Shown here piece by piece: positions 25,177-33,622 of a stretch of DNA of 64,000 nt. The DNA is from Deferribacteraceae bacterium UBA6799 (GTDB lineage: Bacteria; Chrysiogenota; Deferribacteres; Deferribacterales; Geovibrionaceae): the NCBI GenBank assembly GCA_002452335.1, contig DKFJ01000010.1, forward strand, positions 325,559 to 389,558. The letters run 5' to 3'. Position 1 is the first letter of the stretch. Each line of letters opens with the position of its first letter. The notes below the pieces were generated by a model. The model ran no database searches and was not told where the DNA came from. It saw only the letters and a program-made list of their open reading frames with translations. The position numbers and the translations under genes are program-made.

Positions 25177-26159
25177 GCGCTGATATAATCAAAAAAACAG
25201 GGATGGGCGAAAGCCTTAATTTTGAAGAGACCTACAGCGTCTTCATCGATATGATGGACGGCAGGCTGGAAGAGGCGGAGATAGCCTCTATCCTGATCTC
25301 CATGCGTCTCAGAGGCGAGACAGTGGAGGAGATAGCCGGAGCGGCCCGTGCCATGAACGATAAAAAGATCGTTTTCGAGACGGATATGCCGGTGTATGAC
25401 ACATGCGGAACAGGCGGCAGCGGCAAAAGCACCATGAACGTGTCATCCGCCGTGGCTGTGCTTCTGTCTGCTATGGGTTATCCTGTGGTCAAGCACGGCA
25501 ACAGAGCCGTGAGCGGTGTGGTCGGCTCAGCCGACATGTACGAGATGTGCGGAGTTCCTGTGAACAGTGACAAGGAACATATGACAGCATATTTCAAAAA
25601 GAACAATTTCGCTTTTCTCTTCGCCCCGATGTATCATCCTGCGCTGAAATACGCCGGATCGGTAAGAAAGAAGCTGAGAGTCCCCACTATGTTTAACTTT
25701 CTCGGACCGCTCGCCAACCCGGCGAACATCGGCGGACAGATCGTCGGTATGCCTTTCAGGGACAAACTGGCAATTCTGGCGGAGAGTCTGCTTCTTCTGG
25801 GGCGTGATAAGGTTGCTGTCTATTCGTCTCTGGACGGATATGATGAGATATCCTCTTTCTCACCCACAGAGATACACGAAGTATCAGGCGGCAGGATTAT
25901 CAAGCATTACATAAATCCGTCTGAATTTTTCATGCCTTTTCAGATGCCTGTGGTAAAAACATCTGAAGATGCGGTAAAGTTTTTTAACGCCGCCATATCT
26001 CCGGACGGTGGAAACTATTCAAAGCTGGTGGCGCTGAACGCCGGTCTGGCTCTGGCTGTCTTCGAAAAGGCGGACAGTGTGAAAGACGGATACGGAATGG
26101 CTATGGAAGCCATACAGAGCGGAAAAGTTCTGGAAAAACTGAACAGCTTAAAAGGATAA
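25173..26159 (+). CDS. trpD: Anthranilate phosphoribosyltransferase
   Basis: Joins anthranilate and PRPP in tryptophan synthesis; about 328 residues. The PRPP-binding glycine loop is DTCGTGGSGKSTMNVSSAVA, and the anthranilate site includes VKHGNRAVSG. The usual form is GTGGDG; here Asp is replaced by Ser, a modest deviation within the loop. FLGPLANPANIGGQIVGMP is well conserved. The ATG at 25173 overlaps the trpG stop as ATGA. Confidence 0.95.
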   Translation: MSADIIKKTGMGESLNFEETYSVFIDMMDGRLEEAEIASILISMRLRGETVEEIAGAARAMNDKKIVFETDMPVYDTCGTGGSGKSTMNVSSAVAVLLSAMGYPVVKHGNRAVSGVVGSADMYEMCGVPVNSDKEHMTAYFKKNNFAFLFAPMYHPALKYAGSVRKKLRVPTMFNFLGPLANPANIGGQIVGMPFRDKLAILAESLLLLGRDKVAVYSSLDGYDEISSFSPTEIHEVSGGRIIKHYINPSEFFMPFQMPVVKTSEDAVKFFNAAISPDGGNYSKLVALNAGLALAVFEKADSVKDGYGMAMEAIQSGKVLEKLNSLKG

Positions 26160-26161
26160 AC

Positions 26162-26914
26162 ATGTCTGTACTGGATAAAATATTAACCCACAAAAGAGAA
26201 GAGATAAAGACGCTGACAGTGCCTGATATCGTGCGGTCAAAACCCGTGCTGGACTTTAAAGCGTCTCTGACAGAGAAACCGTTCATCTGCGAAGTCAAAA
26301 AAGCGTCTCCGACACTGGGCGACATTAACACAGGCGCTGATCCTGTGGAGGTTGCCGTCAGCTATGAGAGATTCGGTGTCGGAGCGGTGAGCGTTCTCAC
26401 TGACGCTGAGTTTTTCAAAGGAAGCTTCCTGTTTCTGCGTGATGTCGCCGCTAAGATAAACATACCCGTGCTGTGCAAGGACTTCATCATATCCGAGAAG
26501 CAGATTGACGCTGCCTATCTCTATGGGGCAGATGCTGTGCTTCTGATGGCTACGGCTCTGACGTCTGAAGAATACGCCCGCCTGCACAGCTATGCGCTGT
26601 CTAAGGGACTGGCTGTGCTGACAGAGATACACGAGGCGGATGAATATGAGATAGTGAAGGCGGAGAACCCTGAAATAGTAGGCGTTAACGCCAGAAACCT
26701 GAAAACCCTGAAGATAGACAAGGAGAAGGCGGCGGTGATAATAGAAAACCTCCCCGCAAAACACTTTAAAGTGGCGGAGAGCGGGATGGGATGCGCTGAT
26801 GATGTGCGTCTGATGAAGGCGGCGGGCGCGTCGGCATTCCTTGTCGGTTCCAGCCTGATGTCTGCGGATGATCCTGAGGCTGTTTTTGAGGATATGAACA
26901 GAGGGCTGGAATAA
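26162..26914 (+). CDS. trpC: Indole-3-glycerol-phosphate synthase
   Basis: TIM-barrel enzyme closing the indole ring of CdRP; 250 residues. Conserved strands are FICEVKKASPTLGDI (catalytic Glu and Lys), SVLTDAEFFKGS, PVLCKDFIISEKQI (catalytic Lys), VGVNARNLKTL and VAESGM. It starts 2 bases after trpD and its TAA overlaps the trpF start. It is a separate protein, not fused with TrpF as in enterobacteria. Confidence 0.96.
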   Translation: MSVLDKILTHKREEIKTLTVPDIVRSKPVLDFKASLTEKPFICEVKKASPTLGDINTGADPVEVAVSYERFGVGAVSVLTDAEFFKGSFLFLRDVAAKINIPVLCKDFIISEKQIDAAYLYGADAVLLMATALTSEEYARLHSYALSKGLAVLTEIHEADEYEIVKAENPEIVGVNARNLKTLKIDKEKAAVIIENLPAKHFKVAESGMGCADDVRLMKAAGASAFLVGSSLMSADDPEAVFEDMNRGLE

Positions 26915-27441
26915 TGTTTGTGAAGATATGCGGGATAAAAGACATAGAGACCGCCGAGAAAGTTATAGAACTGGGCGGAGACTGCGTGGGTTTTGTGGCG
27001 CATAAAAAGAGCAAAAGATACATAAGCCCGGCAGACGCTGAAAAGATAGTTAGAGCTGTGAAAGGCAGAGTGATAACTGTCGCCGTGGGGGTTGAGTCGG
27101 CAGAGTGCGGGGATTATGGATTCTGCGACTATACTCAGGCGGATGACGCATGCCGTTCAGAGCGTGATATCCTCTGCGGATACGCAAAACCTGAAGGCGT
27201 GTTTAAATATTTTCTCTATGACGAGAGCAGGGGAGCTGGTGTTTTCTCCGGATTTCCCGAATGGATAGAAGAATACAGAGACAGACTCATACTGGCGGGA
27301 GGTCTGACTCCGGAGAACGTATCAGACGTTGTGAAACGATGGCGTCCTTTCGGCGTGGACGTTTCGAGCGGTGTGGAGACAGACGGAATAAAAGATTTTG
27401 AAAAGATAAAAAGATTCATATATGAGGCTAAAAATGGATAG
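26914..27441 (+). CDS. trpF: Phosphoribosylanthranilate isomerase
   Basis: Isomerises PRA to CdRP in tryptophan synthesis. It is 175 residues, shorter than the usual 200-210, with a compact middle section (about 80-110). The catalytic Cys is in VKICGIKD, the catalytic Asp in FLYDESRGAG, and the phosphate-binding loops LAGGLTPENV and GVDVSSGVE are intact, so it should be active. The end overlaps the trpB start by 8 bases. Confidence 0.93.
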   Translation: MFVKICGIKDIETAEKVIELGGDCVGFVAHKKSKRYISPADAEKIVRAVKGRVITVAVGVESAECGDYGFCDYTQADDACRSERDILCGYAKPEGVFKYFLYDESRGAGVFSGFPEWIEEYRDRLILAGGLTPENVSDVVKRWRPFGVDVSSGVETDGIKDFEKIKRFIYEAKNG

Positions 27442-28600
27442 CAAGATGTTTTTCGGACAGTACGGCGGACAGTTCGTCCCCGAAACGCTGATACCGGCTC
27501 TGGATGAGCTGGAGACGTGGTATAACAAGCTGAAATATGACAGGAAATTCAACGATGAGCTGAACGCTCTGCTCACATCCTATGCAGGGAGACCGACACC
27601 TGTGTATAAGGCGGAGAATCTGTCGAAAGATCTGGGGTGCGAGCTTTACCTGAAGCGTGAGGATCTGATGCACACAGGAGCGCACAAGGTGAACAACACA
27701 CTGGGGCAGGCTCTGGTGACAAAGTATATGGGTAAAAAACGTGTGATAGCCGAAACCGGAGCAGGACAGCACGGCGTGGCAACCGCCACAGCCGCCGCAC
27801 TGTTCGGCATGGAGTGCACCGTGTTCATGGGCGAGGTGGACGCCAGACGTCAGGAGCCTAATGTTAAGCGTATGCAGCTTCTGGGGGCTGAGGTTGTGCG
27901 TGTTCAGGATGGACAGCGCACTCTGAAAGACGCCACAAACGCCGCTCTCAGAGAGTGGGTGGCATCTGTGGAAACCACACACTACATCATCGGGAGCATA
28001 GTGGGACCTTATCCCTTCCCTGAGATGGTAGCATATTTTCAGTCAGTCATCGGTAAAGAGGCAAAGGTGCAGTGCAGAGAGCTGGGATTTGATCCGGACT
28101 GCGTGGTGGCATGTGTCGGAGGCGGAAGCAACGCCATAGGCATCTTTCAGGGATTTCTGGATAATAAAAAAGTCGATATATACGGAGTGGAGGCGGGCGG
28201 CGTTTCCGACAAAGACGGGGAGCATGCCAGAACCATAGGCATGGGTAAACCTGGGATACTCCACGGTGCATTTTCATATCTGGTGCAGACGCCCCAGTAT
28301 CAGGTGGCGGACGTACACTCCATTTCAGCCGGGCTGGACTATCCGGGTATAGGACCTGTGCATGCCATGCTGAATGATTCCGGCAGGGTGACATACGGAT
28401 ATGTGAGAGATGACGAGGCGTTGAACGCTTTTCAGACGCTGACCAGAAAAGAGGGGATAATCCCCGCTCTGGAATCCAGCCACGCTCTGGCGTATGTCAT
28501 AGAGAACAAAGAGATATTTAAAGGAAAAAAAGTTCTGGTGAATCTGTCCGGCAGAGGTGACAAGGACATGGAAGCCATTCTCGCTAGGGGGCTGGTATGA
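27434..28600 (+). CDS. trpB: Tryptophan synthase beta chain
   Basis: PLP enzyme joining indole and serine; 388 residues from the ATG at 27434, chosen because GAGG lies 6 bases upstream. An ATG at 27422 is in frame but lacks homology. The PLP lysine is in GAHKVNNTLGQAL, the Glu/Gly loop is ETGAGQHGVATA, the phosphate loop is GGGSNAIG and the serine-site end is NLSGRGDKDM. It overlaps trpA through an ATGA junction, matching the tight subunit complex. Confidence 0.97.
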   Translation: MDSKMFFGQYGGQFVPETLIPALDELETWYNKLKYDRKFNDELNALLTSYAGRPTPVYKAENLSKDLGCELYLKREDLMHTGAHKVNNTLGQALVTKYMGKKRVIAETGAGQHGVATATAAALFGMECTVFMGEVDARRQEPNVKRMQLLGAEVVRVQDGQRTLKDATNAALREWVASVETTHYIIGSIVGPYPFPEMVAYFQSVIGKEAKVQCRELGFDPDCVVACVGGGSNAIGIFQGFLDNKKVDIYGVEAGGVSDKDGEHARTIGMGKPGILHGAFSYLVQTPQYQVADVHSISAGLDYPGIGPVHAMLNDSGRVTYGYVRDDEALNAFQTLTRKEGIIPALESSHALAYVIENKEIFKGKKVLVNLSGRGDKDMEAILARGLV

Positions 28601-29295
28601 GAGGATTTTACATAGTCGGCGGATACCCCGACAGACAGCAGTTCAAAAAATGCCTGAGACTCATAGCTGAGTCAGGTTTCGAGTTCGTGGAGATAGGGAT
28701 ACCGTTCAGCGAGCCTGTGGCGGACGGACCGGTGATAGCATCCGCTATCCACGAGGCAGTGATGAACGGTGTGGATATAGACGCCATCATGGCGGATGTC
28801 AGAGAGATGAAGGCGGAATTTCCGGCTATCAGGGCGATAGTCATGACCTATGCCAATATCATCCACGGATACGGCGAAAAACGCTTTTCTGATGATTTCG
28901 CAGACATCCTGTCCGGCGTTATCATACCGGATCTGCCCACCAGAATGCATTACTGGATGACAGAGAAGGGGCTGGAGATTCCGATAGTGCCTTTCGTGAC
29001 GCCTGTATCCAGAGATGAGGACATAGAGCTGATCAGCGGAACCCAAGCTCCTTTCGTTTACTATATCAGCATCATGGGCGTGACAGGGTCAGATAAAAAG
29101 AAGAGGGCGGACAACAGACCGGAAAAGGCTGCCAAGCTGACCGGAAAGACTGTTGTCACCGGATTCGGAATAAAAACTCCTGAAGACGCCGCTAAAGCGC
29201 TGAGCGCCACAGGCGGATATATCATCGGCACAGAGGCGGTGAGACGCCAGAAGGATTTCAGAGAGTTTTCCGAGTATATCAAGCAGTTTGCGTGA
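28597..29295 (+). CDS. trpA: Tryptophan synthase alpha chain
   Basis: Cleaves indole-3-glycerol phosphate and passes indole to TrpB. It is 232 residues, about 20-35 shorter than typical because the N-terminus begins directly at the first barrel strand (MRGFYIVGGYPDRQQF). The catalytic Glu in FVEIGIPFSEPVADGP and the Asp in VADGP are both present, as is GVIIPDLP. The phosphate loop GFGIKTPEDA is conserved. Last gene of the trp operon. I see no clear terminator in the 110 bases that follow. Confidence 0.94.
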   Translation: MRGFYIVGGYPDRQQFKKCLRLIAESGFEFVEIGIPFSEPVADGPVIASAIHEAVMNGVDIDAIMADVREMKAEFPAIRAIVMTYANIIHGYGEKRFSDDFADILSGVIIPDLPTRMHYWMTEKGLEIPIVPFVTPVSRDEDIELISGTQAPFVYYISIMGVTGSDKKKRADNRPEKAAKLTGKTVVTGFGIKTPEDAAKALSATGGYIIGTEAVRRQKDFREFSEYIKQFA

Positions 29296-29370
29296 TAATT
29301 GTTTAATCTGATAATTATTGTTTAAAGTTATTCTATCTTTTTATGAATAGAACACGTTATTCGTGAGTTA

Positions 29371-29408
29371 TAGAGACCTTCAGAATGATTTATTCGGAGG
29401 TCTCTATG
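29371..29408 (+). promoter_or_regulatory. Hairpin covering the SD and start of the metallophosphoesterase
   Basis: TAGAGACCT (29371-29379) is exactly complementary to AGGTCTCTA (29398-29406). The second arm contains the last part of the GGAGG SD and the A of the ATG start codon. An 18-base loop separates the arms. In the mRNA this would occlude ribosome binding. Confidence 0.5.
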
Positions 29409-30716
29409 AAATTTTCCAGAAGAGAGGTTTTGAGAACCAGTCTGGTTCTGGGCACCGGTCTTTCTCTCGGTCTGACCGGATGCGGGGGCGGTTCTGACGG
29501 GTCTGCCAAGACCACAGCGCGTTTTGCCGTTCTTTCCGATCCCCATGTTTATGACACGTCTCTGGGCACATCCGGCACAGCTTTTGACGATTATCTGGCG
29601 CACGACAGGAAGATGCTGGCGGAGAGCGTTGAGATCATGGAAGCTATGGTGGATGAGATCATGGCTGCCAATGTTGACTTTGTGCTGATCTGCGGCGACC
29701 TCACCAAAGACGGCGAGAAAGTGTCCCATCTGAAGATGGCGTCCATGCTGTACCAGCTTATCGGCTCAGGCATTGGTGTGTATGTGATCCCCGGCAATCA
29801 TGACATAAACAACCCCCATGCCATGTCGTTCAGCGGCAGTACGTCCTCATCTGTGGACAGTGTTACGCCGTCTGAATTCGAGAACATATACGAAGACTGC
29901 GGGTATTCGAAATGCATAGCCAGAGACCCTAATTCTCTCAGCTATATAGCGGAGCCTGTCATCGGCGTGTGGCTCTTCGCCATCGATTCCTGCAAATATG
30001 ACAACAACACCACATCTCCCGATACCACAGGCGAGATAGGCGCAGACACCCTCACATGGATACTGGAATACATGGCTAAGGCTCAGGCAAGAGGCAAAAA
30101 GATAATGGGGATGATGCATCACGGTATAATCCCTCATTTCGCCGCCCAGACCACATTCTTTCCCGAATATGTAGTGGATGAATATCTGACAGTGGGAGGA
30201 GCGCTCGCCAACGCCGGGCTGAAGATCATGTTCACTGGACATTTCCATGCTCAGGATATCATCAAGTCCACCTATTCCAACGGGTTTCTCTATGATGTGG
30301 AGACAGGGTCAGGCGTTACCGCTCCCAGTCCCTACAGGATAATCGATCTGAATATGGTTACAGAGACTTATGACATCGCCAGTTATGAGATTCACTCTAT
30401 CCCTTCTAAGACGGATTTCGACACATATAAAGAGGATTTTGTTGAGCAGGGGATGCTGGAGCTCTATACGGATATTCTGCCGTCGTACGGTATCGACCCC
30501 GCTGTGGCTCCGGCAGCAGCGGAGATTCATGTCGCCCATTATAAGGGAGACGAACCCGGATACACTAACATGAGCGCAACGACTCAGGGGATCATAACAG
30601 CTCTGCTGGGCGGAGGAGCAGGCGAGGTGGCTCTGGCATACGCTCTGATAGATTTCGCTAAGGATAATTTCGCCACTACTCTGGTAGCGGACAATAATAT
30701 TACACTGGCTCTTTAA
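29406..30716 (+). CDS. Tat-exported metallophosphoesterase lipoprotein
   Basis: Calcineurin-like phosphoesterase of 436 residues. The N-terminus MKFSRREVLRTSLVLG has a twin-arginine motif, and GLSLGLTGC provides a lipobox, so it is probably a Tat-dependent lipoprotein outside the cytoplasm. Metal-site motifs in order are LSDPHVYD, CGDLTKDGE, PGNHDINN, MMHHGIIPH and FTGHFHAQD. The substrate is unknown; similar proteins act on phosphodiesters or pyrophosphates. I use the ATG at 29406 because of the GGAGG SD and the RR context; an in-frame ATG at 29385 lies within a hairpin loop. Confidence 0.88.
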   Translation: MKFSRREVLRTSLVLGTGLSLGLTGCGGGSDGSAKTTARFAVLSDPHVYDTSLGTSGTAFDDYLAHDRKMLAESVEIMEAMVDEIMAANVDFVLICGDLTKDGEKVSHLKMASMLYQLIGSGIGVYVIPGNHDINNPHAMSFSGSTSSSVDSVTPSEFENIYEDCGYSKCIARDPNSLSYIAEPVIGVWLFAIDSCKYDNNTTSPDTTGEIGADTLTWILEYMAKAQARGKKIMGMMHHGIIPHFAAQTTFFPEYVVDEYLTVGGALANAGLKIMFTGHFHAQDIIKSTYSNGFLYDVETGSGVTAPSPYRIIDLNMVTETYDIASYEIHSIPSKTDFDTYKEDFVEQGMLELYTDILPSYGIDPAVAPAAAEIHVAHYKGDEPGYTNMSATTQGIITALLGGGAGEVALAYALIDFAKDNFATTLVADNNITLAL

Positions 30717-30720
30717 TCAA

Positions 30721-30750
30721 AAAAAGGTCACTTAAAAGTGACCTTTTTTT
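30721..30750. terminator. Bidirectional intrinsic terminator
   Basis: Stem GGTCACTT / AAGTGACC (30726-30733 with 30736-30743), flanked by five A residues on the left and seven T residues on the right. It serves both the metallophosphoesterase gene and the convergent MarR gene. Confidence 0.92.
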
Positions 30751-30751
30751 A

Positions 30752-31204
30752 CTATTCCAGCTCAATTTTCTTGATATCCGGGTCAAGCGAGTTGATGATT
30801 TTGTCCAGCGTTTCGAGGATATTTTTCAGATCCTCCGGAGTCAGCTTGTTTTTGTCAAAAAAACAGTCGTTGTCCATTTTTTTTGTCAGCTGAGCTGTGT
30901 AGCTGATCCCTTCCTCGGTAGCTTCCAGATAGATGGTGCGTCTGTCGGTGTCTGTCTTAGTTCTTTTGACCAGACCCTTGGCCTCCAGCCTGTCCACTAT
31001 GCCTGTGAGGGCGCTGTTGTTCAGGTTGACAGATTTTGTGAGCTCTGTCAGGTTAAGAGACTTGCGGTTTGTTATCTCGTGAAGGCACAGCATCTGCGGA
31101 AGAGTTACATTATACTGCTTGTCGAGGTGCTTGGAATACTTGTCCAGAAAGCGTGACAGCTTTCTGATCTGTACGATAGTTTGCATGCAGGTATTCTTGT
31201 TCAT
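30752..31204 (-). CDS. MarR-family transcriptional regulator
   Basis: Regulator of about 150 residues with a winged helix: LPQMLCLHEITNRKSLNLTEL, then NLNNSALTGIVDRLEAKGLV and the wing KRTKTDTDRRTIYLEATEEG. The last 30 residues form a dimerisation helix. Cysteines at the N-terminus (KNTCMQ) and after the wing (DNDCFF) could sense oxidation, as in OhrR/MgrA types, but this is speculation. The ATG at 31204 was chosen because a purine-rich GGTGGG precedes it; the in-frame ATG at 31216 has no SD. Convergent with the metallophosphoesterase; the target is unknown. Confidence 0.88.
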   Translation of the reverse strand: MNKNTCMQTIVQIRKLSRFLDKYSKHLDKQYNVTLPQMLCLHEITNRKSLNLTELTKSVNLNNSALTGIVDRLEAKGLVKRTKTDTDRRTIYLEATEEGISYTAQLTKKMDNDCFFDKNKLTPEDLKNILETLDKIINSLDPDIKKIELE

Positions 31205-31313
31205 ATTACCCACCATAAAAGATGCAGAATAATAGATGAAATTTGAACGAAAATCAATGGGGACTATTCGTAAATAGCCATAAAATTGAAAAAATTTTTA
31301 AAATGAAGGCGGA

Positions 31314-31724
31314 CTACTGGCAGTCCGAACATTTGCCGTATGTGGTAATTTTGCATCCTATAATATTTCTACCTGAAAGTGAAGAAATTTTTTCTTCAAA
31401 TTCGGAAGTCTCAATCATAAGATCCTCTACTTTACCGCAGACTTCGCAGATGTGGTGAATGTGGGGGCGTATGTTGATCTCGTACATGGTTTTCTTGCCT
31501 TCGATACCCAGCTCGCAGACCATTCCTGCTTCTATCATGGCGTGTATGTTCTTATAAACGGTCGCCAGAGAGAGAGAGGTAATCTTTTTTTTCAGACGGG
31601 CATAGAGCGTGTCTATGTCGATGTGTCCGGCATCGATTATCTCAGAGCAGATGAGCAGTCTTTGCGCAGTGGCTCTCAGCCCGTGCGATCTCAGCATGTG
31701 TTCAAGATTATATGACTTGTTCAT
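31314..31724 (-). CDS. Fur-family metal/peroxide regulator
   Basis: Fur/PerR-type regulator of 136 residues. The winged helix has GLRATAQRLLICSEI and SLSLATVYKNIHAMIEAGMV. Metal ligands are visible: HIDIDTLY, PHIHHICEVCGKVEDL, and a second CxxC in KCSDCQ, giving a structural Zn site. At the position of Bacillus PerR Asp85, the ligand that tunes peroxide sensing, I align a Glu (MYEINIRPH), which is more Fur-like. Its promoter (31730-31758) is overlapped by a dyad also found at wrbA, suggesting autoregulation. The -10 lies only 5 bases before the ATG, so the mRNA may be leaderless. Confidence 0.9.
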   Translation of the reverse strand: MNKSYNLEHMLRSHGLRATAQRLLICSEIIDAGHIDIDTLYARLKKKITSLSLATVYKNIHAMIEAGMVCELGIEGKKTMYEINIRPHIHHICEVCGKVEDLMIETSEFEEKISSLSGRNIIGCKITTYGKCSDCQ

Positions 31725-31729
31725 ACTGC

Positions 31730-31758
31730 ATAATATAAAATCAGACTAAATTTGTCAA
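31730..31758 (-). promoter_or_regulatory. Promoter of the Fur-family gene with overlapping operator
   Basis: On the minus strand: TTGACA (31758-31753), 17-base spacer, TATTAT (31735-31730). The dyad AGACTAAATTTGTC (31743-31756, plus-strand reading) covers part of the -35 and the spacer. Transcription should start close to base 31724, the A of the ATG. Confidence 0.75.
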
Positions 31759-31788
31759 CTATAAAATAAGGCAATGTCATAAAAATTC

Positions 31789-32739
31789 CTACTTAATAAA
31801 TCCTTTTTCTTTCCAGAACCTTAATGCCCCGTGATGAAGAGGCAGGTTTATATTTATCATCATTTCTTTGGATATCATATTTTTGGCGGAACCATGCAGT
31901 GAGCGTATATATTTGATATTTTCCGGCGAATATATCTTTTGTAGCAAGTAATATACCTCGTCATCGGAGACACTGCTGTTTGCCGCCAGCACAGCCGCTC
32001 CGGACAGTGTGCTGACAGATTTGCTGATCCCTTTGTATGTGTACGGCGGTATGGTGTAAGTTTTGTAGAAAGGATACTGTTCTGTCAGTGTATATATCTC
32101 TGTGTCTCTGGACAGATCCATCAGACGTATACTGCTGTTCTCCGCCGCTTCTTCCACTGTGGCGTTGGGCGCGCCGGCATAAACCCACAGAGCGTCTATC
32201 AGGTTATTGTTAAACGCTCCCAGAGCGCTGCGGTATCCTATGTAGTATTTTGTTATATCTTTCCATACATTTGCCGTGGAGAGCAGTCTTTCGGCGTTGG
32301 ACGCGGAGCCGGAGCCTATGCCTCCCACAGCCACACGTTTACCCTTCAGGTCGTTCAGAGTGTATATTCCTGATTCTTTTTTTACTATCACCTGCACGGG
32401 GGCATAGTACAGGAATCCTATGTACCGGATGTTATTGTAAACGAAATGATCGCCTTTCAGCTGACCTCTGGCCGCCTGATAAGCGTCCTCCGCATATACG
32501 ATGCCGAATTCCGCTGACCCACCGTCCAGTATTCTGATATTGTCTATGGAGCCTTTTGTAGCAATGGCAGTGATTTTTATTTTGTCTTTTTTCAGAATAT
32601 TTGAGATGGCGTTGGCGTAATACATGAATGTGCCGCCTGATGGACCGCCGCAAAAGATATGATCATATTTTCCGGCATGGGCAACAGCGTTAGATAAGAA
32701 GGCAGATATGAACAACAGTGTAATAAAATAATGCTTCAT
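31789..32739 (-). CDS. TAXI-family TRAP transporter substrate-binding protein
   Basis: Periplasmic receptor of about 316 residues. The signal peptide ends near NAVAHA. TAXI features are IFCGGPSGGTFMYYANAISNIL near the N-terminus, SGIYTLNDLKGKRVAVGGIGSGS in the middle, and LPLHHGALRFWKEKGF at the end. The ligand of the family is usually glutamate or a related organic acid. No TRAP permease is adjacent, so it must share a distant permease or act as a sensor. The start is uncertain: ATG at 32739 gives a typical signal peptide, but an in-frame ATG at 32754 lies within a 12-base palindrome (32744-32755). Confidence 0.88.
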   Translation of the reverse strand: MKHYFITLLFISAFLSNAVAHAGKYDHIFCGGPSGGTFMYYANAISNILKKDKIKITAIATKGSIDNIRILDGGSAEFGIVYAEDAYQAARGQLKGDHFVYNNIRYIGFLYYAPVQVIVKKESGIYTLNDLKGKRVAVGGIGSGSASNAERLLSTANVWKDITKYYIGYRSALGAFNNNLIDALWVYAGAPNATVEEAAENSSIRLMDLSRDTEIYTLTEQYPFYKTYTIPPYTYKGISKSVSTLSGAAVLAANSSVSDDEVYYLLQKIYSPENIKYIRSLHGSAKNMISKEMMININLPLHHGALRFWKEKGFIK

Positions 32740-32813
32740 GCGGGATGCTAGCATCTAAAGGATAAAAAATCAAGAACAGTAATAATGATTGTGGAAAAAA
32801 ATATATAGACTAA

Positions 32814-33566
32814 TTATATGTCAGTATTGAAAAATCGATAAATGTTATCCATGAGTCCTGATAAACATGCATAATTATCTACATATGTTTCTGAACAGTG
32901 AAGCATTATTCTTTCAGCCTCTTGTCCGCCATAGGCAGTATCGCCTGAAATTGGATATCCAATATGCGCTAAAGTCGCTCTGATCTGGTGTCTGGAGGCA
33001 GAGACAACTTCCGCTCTGACCACTGACAGGGTCTTTCCGGCTGCGACAGGAGATAATATGGTTAAGTTTCCTCCATGATCGCCTATGATTCTAACGTACT
33101 TTCTGTGAGAAGAGTCTATCATCAGGTCGCATGTGGTGCTTTTTTCAAATATGCCGTCAACAACAGCGAGATATATCTTTTTTATATTTTTCGGCGTATA
33201 TCCGTTTCGCACAGCCGCCATCACGCCGTCTGTGGAATAATCGAGTCTGGAAATCAGCGAAAAATCAGGAAAATATTTAGAGACAATATCCTGCATGGTC
33301 ACCGGGTCGTCCAGTCTGTGCCGTTCGGAGTGCATGAAAACGGGCTTGTCGAAAAAAACCACATTATCATATGCGGCAATGAGATAGTCTGACAGTTCAG
33401 GTATATTTTCCGTCAGGTTTTTGTGAAGTATCAGCTCACCGTCAGAGGCCTCTGTATCCTTTTTCACACGGGAGCCGTTCAGAAAAACAGCGCCTTCGTG
33501 GATATATTCCTTTGCACTTCTAACGGATATATTGTATTTTTCTGCTAACTTTTTAGAAAATTTCAT
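32814..33566 (-). CDS. RluA-family RNA pseudouridine synthase
   Basis: Pseudouridine synthase of about 250 residues. An S4 RNA-binding domain comes first (KKLAEKYNISVRSAKEYIHEGAVFLNG), then the catalytic domain with the active Asp in ISRLDYSTDGVMAA and the C-terminal RHQIRATLAHIGYPISGDTAYGG. The catalytic motif is usually HRLDxxTSG; His is Ser here. The target base (23S rRNA or tRNA) is unclear. The gene is more AT-rich than its neighbours. ATG at 33566 fits the S4 start; a GTG lies five codons upstream; neither has a strong SD. Confidence 0.85.
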   Translation of the reverse strand: MKFSKKLAEKYNISVRSAKEYIHEGAVFLNGSRVKKDTEASDGELILHKNLTENIPELSDYLIAAYDNVVFFDKPVFMHSERHRLDDPVTMQDIVSKYFPDFSLISRLDYSTDGVMAAVRNGYTPKNIKKIYLAVVDGIFEKSTTCDLMIDSSHRKYVRIIGDHGGNLTILSPVAAGKTLSVVRAEVVSASRHQIRATLAHIGYPISGDTAYGGQEAERIMLHCSETYVDNYACLSGLMDNIYRFFNTDI

Positions 33567-33622
33567 ATATCTTAATCGCACAGGCTATATTTTTTTTCAA
33601 GATTTATGATATAAGGACTGTT

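Noticed and set aside
32744..32755. 12-base palindrome GATGCTAGCATC at the start of a TAXI gene
   Set aside because: Could be an operator, but there is no promoter close by and no second copy, so I did not list it as a site.
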